NCBI GenBank assembly: GCA_022376465.1
Contig: JACDTU010000011.1
Coordinates: 558,001 to 622,000 of the forward strand
Direction of reading: 5' to 3'
Source of the DNA: Cubamyces lactineus
Lineage: Eukaryota; Basidiomycota; Agaricomycetes; Polyporales; Polyporaceae
Length of the DNA: 64,000 nt
Part shown: piece by piece, positions 33,809-46,200 of the stretch
Layout of the letters: the number at the start of each line of letters is the position of its first letter
How positions within the stretch are numbered: the stretch's first letter is position 1
Program-made: the position numbers and the translations under genes
The notes under the pieces: generated by a model
Databases searched by the model: none
What the model was told of the DNA's origin: nothing
What the model saw: the letters and a program-made list of their open reading frames with translations, nothing else

Positions 33809-36800
33809 GATATGGATCGGATTGAGTGGCCTCTGTCTCATATCTCCGGTGTGACAGATTTTGTTACGGTCGTAATCGATACGCTGAGTTAGACCGGTCG
33901 TAGTTTAAGGGTATGCTATACAATTGTCTTGCTCTGGGCTTAAGTGTGCGTCAGCCGCCGAGTCGAATTGATTGACAGAGGCAGTATTTTGTACCATTCT
34001 CCCAGATCTAGTGTGGCATTCCTGAGAATACGGTAAGGTCATCTACGCAGAGGGACAAGCCTTTGTTGAGAGTGTACGAGGCGGGACGAAGACATGCGGC
34101 GAAACAAGCGCCGGAAGTCAATCTGGTCACCGTCGCCACGCGTCTGGACCTACAACTCTGTCCTCTTCTCCGCCGACTCGGACCTCGCGAATCCCAAAAC
34201 CTCTGGGTTCATTGCTTATCGAAATGCGCTACCTCGGTGTTTGCGACAAGGATCTCCGGCAGGAGCACGTACGGTCTTCTTATTTCTGACAACGCCACAC
34301 TTTAGGGGACAACACAATGCTATACCTAGGCCGGTATAGCGAAAACTCAAAAGTCGAACAAAACCGTTTCGTTCTTTGTCTCGTCCCGTGCGGGTGTGGC
34401 AGCCGTCGGTGATCTCCTGCCGGGTTTGATGACGTCGTCCAAGTGTGCTTACATGCACAGAGAACAAGGGCCTGAGCTTGAACGCAGATCGGATAACCCT
34501 CGCGGAGGCATCACACGCAAAATCCCTCGAGTTAGCTATCACAGATCAGGCGTATTGTTTGATCATTGACGTAACTACGGGCCTTGTGCGCGTTGTTGAG
34601 TAAGAGAATGACTATACCTTCTGCGTGCGGTGTATTGTCTATGATAACATCAGAGTTTCGGCCGTTCTACCTACTGCATGTAGCAAGCGTAAAGAGACGA
34701 GATTAGCAACTAGCCTGTGGCGGATGATGCGAACGGAAGACGTACCCGAGCCTTTTGTTCCTAGTCGTCGAGCATGTGGCTTATTGAATCATGAAGACAT
34801 AATCGATGTTGTTGACCATACTGACTCAATATGCACATGATATCTCATGATACGTCTAGAGAGACCGGCGCGCTGGAGCGAATAGATGATCGCCCAACGT
34901 AAACATCGCACAATATGGCGGACACATTCAGGTGGTCGTGGATAGCATCTTCATACGCATCGCGATGCGTGTGGGTTATCTGAGACATCAACGCTCTTCC
35001 CAACTTCTTCGCAATGTGCGTACGGAGATTTCAGATATTCAGTTCGTCTGCGCAGAAGCCCGAGTTTTACTCATATTTGCCGACTTTGGTGCGACACTTT
35101 TGCTGGTCTGGAATCGGGCCGGAGAGTTGCCCCGGCATGATTCGAAGTAAGACGCATCTGCGCTTGCAACATAGGAATTGCCGACGCAAGTAGTTGCTAT
35201 ACAACGCTGGACAAAATTCTGACATGCATAATGAAGTAGTCGCAGGGATCGCGCATGAGCAGCTTGGGCTGATGAGAATACTCACATGTCACCATATCCA
35301 GAGGACGCGTTCGCGTTACGGTCCACTGCATGACAATCCAGCTTTGAGAGCTTGAGACTCATCCAATTAGTTCCCGAAGATCCCTCGGAGGTCAGGCGCG
35401 ATGTCCGAGTAAGAGGCTAAGCCACGCGCAGCTTCGTGTTCACCCACCCCTGGGATCGTCGGTGTGGCCGTGAACAGACTCCTGAGCAACTCGAGTCGGG
35501 CGCGGGGAAACTGGGGCAACTGACTTTTGGCGTGGCGGGCCCTCTCACGCCGACCGGGCCGGCCCTCCCCAGCCAATCAAGACAAGGTTAGTGGCAACAC
35601 GGTCGTATTGGCCGTGCTTAGTAGCTGCCATCCATATTCTCCCAACGCTGGTAAACCACGCAAACGTACTACGTCCGCGCGAGAGTCGCGCCCCGACAGA
35701 ACATACGCCTCTGCATAAATGTTCTCATCCTGGTGGAAGGCGATCTCGGCTTGGGCGGCCGGACGTACCACCTGATTGACGTGCCAGAGAAGCGACCGCA
35801 GCCCCTCGTCCAACACTCCCAGCCGTCCGTATGAACCTCGGGGGTATTGCGATCTGGCCTATGGCGTGGGACTGCGGCACGACACGCGACAGGCAAGTCA
35901 TCTCGCTACACACGCTTGCCGCTGTCATACGCGCACTGAAGGACAGGACATACACACATGTGCCACGCGAAGTTCATTATGAAGAAGCACCGAGACCGTT
36001 CCTAACCTGCTCCAGACGACGAACGAAGGTGGACCTCAGCCCTGGAACGGAGACCGCATGCCTCGTTAGGCCCTTAAGCGCCACCTCGCTCTCGTTGTGG
36101 GCATACTCATCGCTTCCGAGTCCGCACATCCTCCAGGCCCCGGTCGGTGCGGAGTGAGTTTACGCGGAAGCAGTTTCTTGCCCCGTGAGTCGTCGAGGCC
36201 CACTCACAGATGGACCGTACCCAAAGGCCCTCGACTGGATCCGCGAGCCCAGACAAACTCCAAATCAGGATATACGTATGCCTCCTGTATGGGTTCTACC
36301 CTGATACAGGGCAACGCTGCCTTCCCATAGCCATAGCATGGCCGAAGGCACAGCAGTTGCAGAGTTCATTTAGTGCAGTAGCTTCATGGCAGCTCGGACT
36401 CGGGCAGTCGGACTCGAAGCACCATGATCTCTCCGATGCCGCATCCATTCCGCAGCTTGAAGCCGCATAGACCGGCCAATGACGGCTGATGCAGGTAAGT
36501 ACTTACCCTCTGAAACTCGAGCCTTGTCTACACGCAGTTCTGACAAGTTCCAGTCAGGAAGGTGTGCGACGGCGATGCGGTACGATAGCATTACCTCCGC
36601 GACGGGAAGCGTTCGCAGCACCTGATATACCCATACTTGCTGCAACATGCAGCGTGCTCATCATACATGTAATGGTAGTGGGGTATGTCGAACATGGTTA
36701 ACAAGCTCCTGGCACCTGCTCACAGCGGACTCCCGCGCCGGCTCAGCGTCCGTCCGGCACTCAATAACTGGCCAACCTGACAAGCCAATTAGCACGGCGC

Positions 36801-38680
36801 GTCGGTGCGGAGGATTGCTGCATACAGTATCTAGCGGGTGCATTACACAGCCTGGCGCTGCGTCCCTGCCCGTCAGCACAAACCTCGGAACAATCCGTCG
36901 CCTCCCGCGGGGCCCATCAGAGCGCACACGGCCGTCGTCGGTCGACCATTAGTGCAACAGCCTCGGAGATCTCCCGTCGTTTTCCAAGTCAGTGAGTGCT
37001 AACCATGTACGTGCAGCATCGTCAATGACCTATACACGCTCGCGTAAGAGAGCTAGTACTTACTCGTACGCCGCGGATGATGAACGCTAGTAGCCGGTCT
37101 AATACTCGTGTTAAGTTGATGCACTTGGTGAAATACTGTGGAATACCATATGCAAGCGCAAACGTATGATAACGCACGCGCTAGCGTTCTGCGTGAGTAC
37201 TGCCCAATTAATGCGGCTTCGTGCCACTTACCCATCACCAGATCGTCTCTAAGGCACGCACTTATCGTCCATCCAAACCATCGCCCAGCGACAACGCACG
37301 GGAACCAGGGACGGTTGTCATCCTGCGCGCGCGACGAATGTTCCACACGCCTACATGGCGCCGTACCCGACTCAACGCCAACGCGACCGCTCGGTATTTT
37401 TCATGCCCAAGTATGTTCAAATGCCCAAGGGGAGCGGGGAGCCGTGCGCACGGCTTGGCGCGCGGTCTCAGAGAGTCCATAGCGCCACGAAGGCTCAGGC
37501 CTCAAGCCCGAGCGCCTGTATGCCATGGGCCTGAATTGTGGATTCGAAGTCCGCGACAACATGCCGCCCAAGCCATCGAACGCGTTCAGCTCTCACAAGG
37601 CGGCGGTACGTGCGGAGCTTCGAATGCTGACATGCGCAACGCCGGTCTGCAGCTCGTTCGTACCTCGGGCCTGACTTGGGCTACTAGCAGAGACCGGGAA
37701 AAAGTTGCAGGTGGCAGCCCTGTCAGTGTCAGGCCACAATGGCATCCGCTTCTAGGTCGACGTCGATCGGCTGAGACGGACTCCGCGGGATAGAAGACGC
37801 AGCATACGTGCTGAGAGACAGACCAGAAGCACTAGCAGGTTCCGCGGAGACGCACGTTATTTGTCCGGAGGCCGACAGGTCATGTCCTCGTAGCGCCGCA
37901 CCCCTGGCAGCCGTGAGTCGTGATTCACTGCGAGGTATCATATTGTAACATGGAAAGTGCATCAACCCTAGCGTCAAGTACGCACCCGTTTCAAAAGAAT
38001 AGATGTGCAACATATCAGTCGACCTTGATTTAGCAAGTGTTGGAGGCCGCCATTATCGCCCTCTGTCTGTCGTTGTCTCTAGTCGCTCGCGTGGTGGCGA
38101 GTTGAACACATCTTGAGCCGTACCATGCCAACACGAGGTGGGTGGCGGGTGCGCGCCGCTTGTTGCTATAGATTTGACCGAAGTTGCGCGAGTAAGCACA
38201 TGTCATACCTGAAAATCCCGGGGTAGCGCCTCGCAAGCGATCGCTCAGCATAACAATGGGCCTCAAGCCACTGGGGAACTAGACGCAAGACAAACGTGAG
38301 AGTATGTTGTACCCGGGATAGGAGAATTTGTACAAACACGTCGTGCGTATCTCCGAGAGAGATAGCTTCTGGTATAGACCATCTCGATACGGGACCGTGG
38401 CATTGGTCGGTCCAGAGCGTGAATCAACGAGCAAACTTTCAAGACATATGGAGTGTATTTACGAGGACTCGGAACGATACTAACAGCAGATAGAGTGACG
38501 GAAACCTGAGAGCAGTTCCTTGCCAAGTGTGCCGCCAGCACTGCCACATCGGATACCTCACCCGTTTCGGCAACGCTCTCATGCACCAGCATGGCGCAAT
38601 TTCGGCGCTTCTTGTTTCATCCTGACCTCTGAGGAGAGCCAACACCAACTTGAAGCACTCTCTCGCAACTGAGCGACAGC
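33809..38680. other. Gene-poor stretch, 4.9 kb
   Basis: No gene I can support. On the minus strand, 36648-36500, 35955-35580 and 35576-35367 hold short pieces of protein-like text (for example LPVAEVMLSYRIAVAHLPDW and RSLLWHVNQVVRPAAQAEIA) separated by stops and frame changes. They may be remains of a gene but match nothing I recognise. A short hairpin (GCTATACC/GGTATAGC) lies at 34318-34339. Confidence 0.45.
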
Positions 38681-40278
38681 ATGGACGCGTCGACTATCAA
38701 CGAGCTCATTGCGGGCAGCGTCGGCGGTGCGGCTCAGGTCATTGTCGGCCAGCCGCTAGATACTATCAAGACTCGCGCACAGACCGCTCCTGGTTCGTAC
38801 TCCCTTTACCTATGATACATGTACCGCTTAATCATGATTATGTAGCTGGGATGTTTGTTAGTGCGCCAAACCTAGGGCTAGGACATATGACTGACGTGTA
38901 TTGGGTGCTTCGTTGCAGAGAGGCCCCATGGATATTCTCACACAGACTCTCCGTAAAGAAGGCTTCTTCGCCTTGTACAAAGGTTAGGAGGAGCCATCGG
39001 ATATTCGCTTTGTGTATTAAATGCGACGATCGTCATAGGAATGGCCAGCCCACTTGTTGGGATCGCGGGCGTGAACTCTCTGCTGTTCGCCGCTTATGGC
39101 GTGTCCAAACGCCTCATTTCGCCCTTCCCGCAGCTATCACTGAAGGAGATCGCTGCTGCTGGTGCCATCGCGGGTGCTGTGAATGCAGTTCTTGCGAGCC
39201 CAGGTAGGCAGTCTACGATAATCCTTGTGGTATGTACAGAGCAAACGCTGACATTGATGTCGCCAGTGGAGATGTTCAAGGTTCGCATGCAGGGCCAGTA
39301 TGGCTCACCTAGCGATAAGCGGCTCAGAGCCGTTGTGAGCGACATGTGGCGCGACTGGGGGTTCCGGAAAGGAATCATGAGGGGCTTCTGGGTAAATGAC
39401 TCCCAGTTTTTCTTAAACGCGTGATTTTCTTACTGAAAAATCCCAGATTACCGTCGCTAGGGAAATTCCGGCATATGCTGGGTGAGTGTTTTGTTGAGAC
39501 AACGTCTAGAGAGCGTGCTCATGCAACCGCCTGGTTAGCTTCTACACAGGTTCGCACTCATCAGTTTCAGAACGAAGCTATCTAATGGATTGTAGCATTC
39601 GAGTTCTCGAAGCGCAAGTTCGCTGAGAAGTATGGCGCACAAATCCCCGTATGGGCACTTCTAGCGAGCGGTTCTACTGGCGGTGTACGTCCCTCTACAT
39701 CCATGACATAGCACGTCACGGGTACTCATACTCCTCCAGATTGCATACTGGCTTGCGTGTTATCCACTGGGTAAGAACGAGCATGCCTTCGATCATAGAG
39801 CGTGTGACTGACATTGGCATAAATACGCAGATGTTGTGAAGTCGCGGGTTCAGCTGAGGGCTACTCCCCCACAGGGAACGCCTGTGCAGTACATTGCACG
39901 AGAGCTCAAAGCTGTCGTTGTAGAGTCGGGAGCGTGAGTGTCAGCTTGTACATGAACGGTCCCATTCGTCCGTTGACGTGACATCACAACTCATAGCTCT
40001 GGACTTTTCCGTGGATTGACACCATCCTGTGAGTTGTACGCCGCTATTTACCGGGCGCTATCATACTGATGCCCTTGTATCTAGTGCTTCGAAGGTAAAG
40101 AGGGGAACACCTGGAAGTGTACCTGGCTATTGGACTAACTACCTTTCGTAGCATTCCCGCTGCCGCGAGTACATTCGCAGCGTTCGAACTCACAAGAGGT
40201 ATGCGACTATACAACGCGTTGCTGCATTTGTATGCTCACAACTATGCAGAGTACCTGAAGGAAATCACGGGCGTGTAG
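38681..40278 (+). CDS. Mitochondrial carrier (SLC25) family transporter, carnitine/ornithine-type
   Basis: Fourteen exons: 38681-38792, 38846-38856, 38919-38982, 39039-39203, 39267-39391, 39447-39481, 39539-39549, 39596-39684, 39740-39770, 39831-39933, 39997-40028, 40085-40094, 40152-40198, 40250-40278. The sum is 864 nt, 287 aa, the usual carrier length. All three carrier signatures are present: QPLDTIKTRAQ (repeat 1), SPVEMFKVRMQ (repeat 2) and YPLDVVKSRVQ (repeat 3). Repeat 1 is followed by GPMDILTQTLRKEGFFALYKG and repeat 3 by SGLFRGLTPS. Such proteins exchange metabolites across the inner mitochondrial membrane. The sequence pattern suits the acylcarnitine/ornithine clade, but the substrate is inferred. 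Three internal exons are only 10 or 11 nt (38846, 39539, 40085), and without them the carrier motifs fall out of frame. The C-terminus is REYLKEITGV. Confidence 0.9.
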
Positions 40279-43200
40279 GGCCGACCGCGCTCGGTCGAAG
40301 CGGTCGTCCTACCGAGCATTTGCCGCTCCTCCTGGGCACCGCGGTGTTGTAACTGTCGTTACACGGGCTGGAATGTGAATTTATACCCTTTGGACACTAG
40401 CATGCCTTCGGCGGTGCTTAGGAATCTGACAATCCGCATACTGCGTAAGGCGCACTGACAGACATAGCTGATGGATACTGTTTGCGAAGCTTCTTCAGCG
40501 TTTCTGGTGAGGTCTACCGAGAGAAACCCCATGCGATGACGAATCAACTCAATGGAAAGCCTACGAGCTTATCGCGGTAGTGTACGCGGCGCAACTTCGC
40601 TAGTCCATCGTCGCGTTACAAATGCAGCCAGATGTACGGAGGCTCGTCCCGGGCTTTCCTCTGACGCGTTCGCCAAGATCGGCCGCCACCGCTCGAAGCG
40701 AAACAAACGCTCCATCGCCGACAAGCGCAACCACGGCCGACAACTTGGAGTGTCCTCCTATCACAGACCCAAAACACAGGACACGATCTGCAAAAGCCTA
40801 ACTTGTCCAGAGGTTGGTCGGGAGATAACACTGACGGACCGTGTCCCGAGGCGCGCGAACCCGCCAAATTGCACCCATTCAAATCGCGCGATAGTTGCTA
40901 TTCGGGTCAGATAGGCTGCAGCATGCGTAGCCAGGTACGTCGCGCTAGCGGTGATGGTCAACATATGCGAATTCCTAGATAACGAGCGCACTCTAGGCGC
41001 GTACATCCGTGATGCCTGAGCACTATGGCGCACGCCGCAGCATTCGGAAGAGGGAAAGAAGCATCGGACACGGTTCGAGTACGGCGGGCCTGACCGAAGA
41101 GCCGTCGGTGCCGCGTACGCGATTGGCCCTTCGAAAGGCGGGAACGCACGCACGGACGCCTTGGGTAGGAAGACTTGGGACGTGGCCACACGAGCGCGCG
41201 GGCATGCGCCTAGAGGCGCCCGTTTTGCGTAAAGATACGCGCATTCTCGCACTTCGCCCGGTCTGCGATAGGAGTCCTGCCGCGCGCGAATGGCGGAGGC
41301 ATTCCCATCGCGAACGCGTCGACGAACGAATGGACGCGCGGCCGACGTCTTGCTGACGAACGAAAGACGTACTTGCCCCGGCGACCGCGCCGTACAGCGG
41401 TCGGGTATACATGCCTTTTGGCGTCGGGATTGTCTCCAGAGGCACACATGGGCCTTGGTGTGGCGAATGACTCCTGATCGTCGGGCTCGCGTTCGGGATA
41501 ATTGCGAAGCTCCCATCGGCATTATGTGTGTAAGATTTCTTGCTCAGATAGAGTCAGCCTCGTCCACGCCCCCGCGCGAAGCTTTTGAAGTTTGCACCGG
41601 GCCCGCTCCCGACGTCCGTCCCTCGTGTTGCAGGATAAGTGGATAAATGGTCGCTTCCCTTCTCGCGGGCATGACGAATCGACCCTGTACATGATGACTT
41701 AAGCTGTCTCCCGTTTCTCCCATTGGTGCGCCTGTCGCCAGTGGTCGGTCTTGCAGACCAAGATAGCCAGTAGACGTTAGACGAGTTTTGTCCAATCGCC
41801 GTGTGTCGCGTCTCCCAGTGTCATTCCTCCCTATTTGCGTATGCGAAGAGCCAATCTCGCGAAAGCGTTTGCCTGTGCCCTCCGCGCGAGCTCGCTGCAC
41901 GGTCCGATATGCGAACGCACTCGACCAAAGCTAGCGACGACTTCCTACGCTCCCGCTCCCGTACCGTAGAATGGGGAAATGTCGGCTGCATATCCAGAAG
42001 CAGTGGCGCGATATCACAAGCAAGTTGCGCCCTGTGTCTTCGCAGACGGCGGCGGACGTGCACCTGAGAAAGCACGTTCGAGGTACGAACGCGATCGTAG
42101 TCGCGCTTACGTCGGACGTGGATGATGTCTGCGTACCGGTAATGTCGTACCGGTCGTCCTCGCCTTCACCCTGGGTGCAGCAGCAGTTCCACCTCGTTTG
42201 CGACCATTTCTCCCCACGCCGGGATGTAACGGGTTCTATTCTGGGCTCGCGTGAGGATACGGAAGTGTTGTATGTCATGGACATCGTATCGTGATGCAGC
42301 GGAAAGATGTCAATGTGACTTATGATGGTGTGTGTCGTCAGCACTCTCGTTGAATGCTGACAGACGGCCCGTTCAAACGCTGCAATTTCCGACTTTCCAG
42401 CTCGGCAGCGCGTCAGTCAGCAGTCATCGAAGACCTCTGGCTGTTACTGCACTTACTGACTGAGAAATCAGCCGACCCCGCACACCAGTCATGTGTAGCT
42501 TGAACGCGAAGTGTGTGGGACCTGGAGTTCCCAGAAGTACCATGAGTTCAATCATGCATATTGAGCGGACAAGACGTGGTCAGCCCGTGCTGTGAACACG
42601 AAGGTATCAGAGCATTGTGCTAGATGAGTTTTGCAGCTTGACGTACAGTGGAATCTCTGATTGAACGAATAGGATGCAACGTGCTGCGGCCGTTCTTGCT
42701 TCTCAGGTAATTTGGTGAACATAATGCCAGGGACGCCCAGGATGCCACATATTCCGGACAGACCGGGTCGCAATCACTGTAAGTGTTCCACCAGGAGGGT
42801 GTACGATTTTGGGTATATCGCGTAGTCGATGAAGTGGGAGCTGCAGTGTGGAAGTGCAGAGTTGAGCCCTGAGCCCTGAGGCCCTAAACCTAATGGGCCA
42901 CGGACGATGTACAGGCCGTAATAGATATTCCAGGGATGGCTGGCTCTTCATGAATCCTGGGGGGGGGGGGGCGCCTGAGGCCGTACCCTTGCAGTATTGC
43001 GACACGAAGTCGCAGCAGACGAGAGCCTATACGTCCATTGGACATTGGACGGCATTTGCAACGAATCACCGACTGTCACCAGTCACAGCCAATTAAGAGG
43101 GACCAAACGCAACGCACCTCGATCATCTCCCGTACTGACACCTTGGGAATTCGACGCCGACCACGGTCGACTGCTCAACAACGCAGTCGGCGGAAAAAGG

Positions 43201-46200
43201 CAGAAGCGACCGAGGAGCGGGGCCACGGTACGCCCGACCATTCAAGCTTTGTTGCCGACCTCGAGTTAAGCTTACCATGCCGTAGGCAAGTCCGAAGGCG
43301 ACGACGGGCCGAGGACCCTCCTGCATACTTGGTAGGCAGTTAGCACTGATTCTGGACATATCCCGCAGGCGTACCGTAGCGCATGCCGTACGTACTTACC
43401 ATTCACTCTTCACCATCTAGAACCCCTCCATCATTCCAGCAGCAACGAAGCCCAATCACTATCAACACCGAACGCCACCACCGGTGCGTCGTCCCTTCCC
43501 CCCAGACCGAGACCTATGCTCCAGAACGTGGTGGATGTCGAGGAGGCAGTAGATTGTGTACTGTTGCGCACTAGAAGCACTCTGCAATAGAGACAACGTG
43601 AGCGTAACGATTGAGTCCGCACTGTGAACGCGACCCCGACGCCACCAGGATCATCCATCCGAACCTTGTTTCCCCGCATCCTCACGCATCGAGTATCGTG
43701 CATCTCAATCTGCCGCGGCGCGCCGCACCGCACGAAGAGTACTCGCTTTCCACGGCCACCAACTTAGTCCGTATCCAGATTCCAGAACCGCGAGACGCGC
43801 CTCCAGTTCCATTCGGTGCCACGAGCCCCATAGCACCCTGCCTTTCAATGCCCTTCCCGGCCATGACAACGTTTCGAACGCGTGCCGCCGTACCAGAAGA
43901 GGACTCACCTCGCTCCCACCGCAAACTCTGTCCGAACGCGGGTGAACGCTTCACCCGCGCCACATAACATAAGGACGCACCGAGAACGCGAAGAAAAGGC
44001 CAAGAACGGCGCAAGGCGCGCCGGTGCCCCATACAATGACAGATGGCAGTAGAGTCCAGGCGGACCCAGCACCGAGTCCACTGTCGCAGCCGCGACAGCC
44101 ACAAGTTCAATGCTCGCGTATGTCGTCCGGCATGTGCATGGAAGACCGCAGTGGGCCGTGATGCTCGGATTCGACATATACAATGTCGCAAACGGTCCAG
44201 AGCGTGCAGGAGGGGGTCCCGTGGAGTGCAACTATGATTTGAACGTGGCTGCGCGGGCGGGGGCGTGTAGGCAAACGACCCTGAAGAGGAAATACCTCCC
44301 ATGCTAGCCGAGAAGAGCTGGAGGCCTCATCGTGACCTACGTCTCTTGAAACGGGACGGAAGGCGGAAAGTGCAGGGTCTCGGGTTCTGGAGTTGCGCGT
44401 GCCCGCCACTACCGCCGCCATCGTCGCCGCCGGCTACGTACGCGACCTTCCAGGCTTTCTCTCGAAGCGGAGGCGGCGGCGGCGGTAGTGCCTCTTTCTC
44501 TCGCTTGATCGTGTCGACGGCCGATTACCTGAACGCACGCACGGTCCACTACGCTCGAGTTGATCAGGGTCCAGCGCGCAGTGACAACCTTAGCTCGGAA
44601 TTGTCGAGGGAGCCGGCGCGGATCCGGTGACCATCGGGACTCTGCAGCTCAGAGTTTCGTAAGTACAGACCGGCGCAGTGACTTACGAGTCGGGAGAGAG
44701 AGGCGTTGCCGACGGCTGCACAGGCTGTCAGAAAAACGTCCAAGTCGCACCGCGAGAGAACGCGAGGCTCGAGCTTCCCTGCAACAGCCCGAGCACATCG
44801 ACCCTGGCGTCCACGCAAAGCATGAGTCTTCGGCATGGGTCGTCTAGACTGAACTTGTGGACCTCGGTCTTCGATGCAGGAGACAGCCGGACATAGACTA
44901 CAACGGCAGGGAGAGTGGGTTGGTGCCGGACAGCTCGAACGTGCACCATGTGCACGCTACAACATGGAACTTGGGAGGCTGCGACGTCGCTGTCCAGAGT
45001 CGAGCGCCGTCCGGGTACCAAAGAGACCGCCGTGCGGTGTCGACGTGTGGAGCAGTCTGGGGTTAGGGGATGTGAGAACTCGCGTACAGGTCTCGCGTTC
45101 GCAGCCGGCGGCATGGCGGCGGGACCCGGGAGAGGTGCTGCGTGTTAAAGGACAGGGCAGAGCGACCGTTCCGGCTGGGAGGCGTGCAATACTGCAAGCA
45201 GTCAGTACTGCGCCTCTCGGTCCTCGACGGGACGAATGCGAGTGGCGCGCCGGCAGGATGCGACGGCGCCAGCATCTTGTAGCAGGACTGGCACCCGACG
45301 CGTCCATCGCAAACGACCTATGGCAGTCCTTCCAATTCAAACACTGTTCGATTGGACTGGCCATTCACCTGGGACGCCCCTGCGATACAAATCGGCGCGA
45401 AACTCACGCGGAGTGTAGCCCCGGAGGACGACTCGCAGAGTCGCCGCATCCCGGATGGACCGTGGGGTGATGGTTTCCAGACAGCGAACGGAGGCGCTAG
45501 GACTCAACACCACGCTGGACTCGAATGGCTCTGTATGGATGTGAACAGCAGTGCTCCGTCTCCAGCAGGTACTAGTAAAGGCTGGCATGGACATAGACGG
45601 CAGCAATGGTGATTGGCCGGTTGGATGGCGGGTTGCAGTCGAACGAAGGACTGTCGTCGGCGTGCCTGCGGGAAGAGAAGAAAGGGTGAGGTGACAAAGT
45701 TCTAACGGCATCTCCCGTCCGCCTTGCCCGAATGGTCGGAAATCCCAGTACATGTATGTATTACCTCGTCAGAATCCCGTCAGAGGTTCGCAATCACTCA
45801 CTGTATCTGTAACCGCCATTCATTCGCCACATCACACCGCAAACGCGCAAGGGAGAGACTTGAGTGAATGGGACGGTGACTGAATGAATGCGTTCGAGAT
45901 GGTGCCGCTGGAGACACTGCAGAGAGCGAGACCGTAGTGGCACAATGCAATTGTGCATCGAGATGGAGTACCGTGACACGTCCGAGCGCTAGCAACAGCT
46001 CGTCAGACGGAAACGGTTGTATCAACGTCTATATCCGGTGTTCTTGAGCCCACGCCCGATTTAGTACGGCAGGAACGAACGGGGATGCAGACGCGGCCAT
46101 TGGACGTAGGGCATCACCCCTGGCCTGTTCAGTTGGGACACTGTATCAGCGTCAGAGCTTGGACGACAACGACAGGATGATGGACATACATGACTTGGAT

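Noticed and set aside
40761..41522. 253-codon open frame on the minus strand
   Set aside because: Composition is dominated by Arg, Ser, Ala and Pro, with no domain, no splice logic and long frames on the other strand.
12552..42971. Runs of 12 and 13 G at 12552 and 42959 as ends of one element
   Set aside because: The flanking sequences are unrelated, so they are best seen as independent homopolymers.
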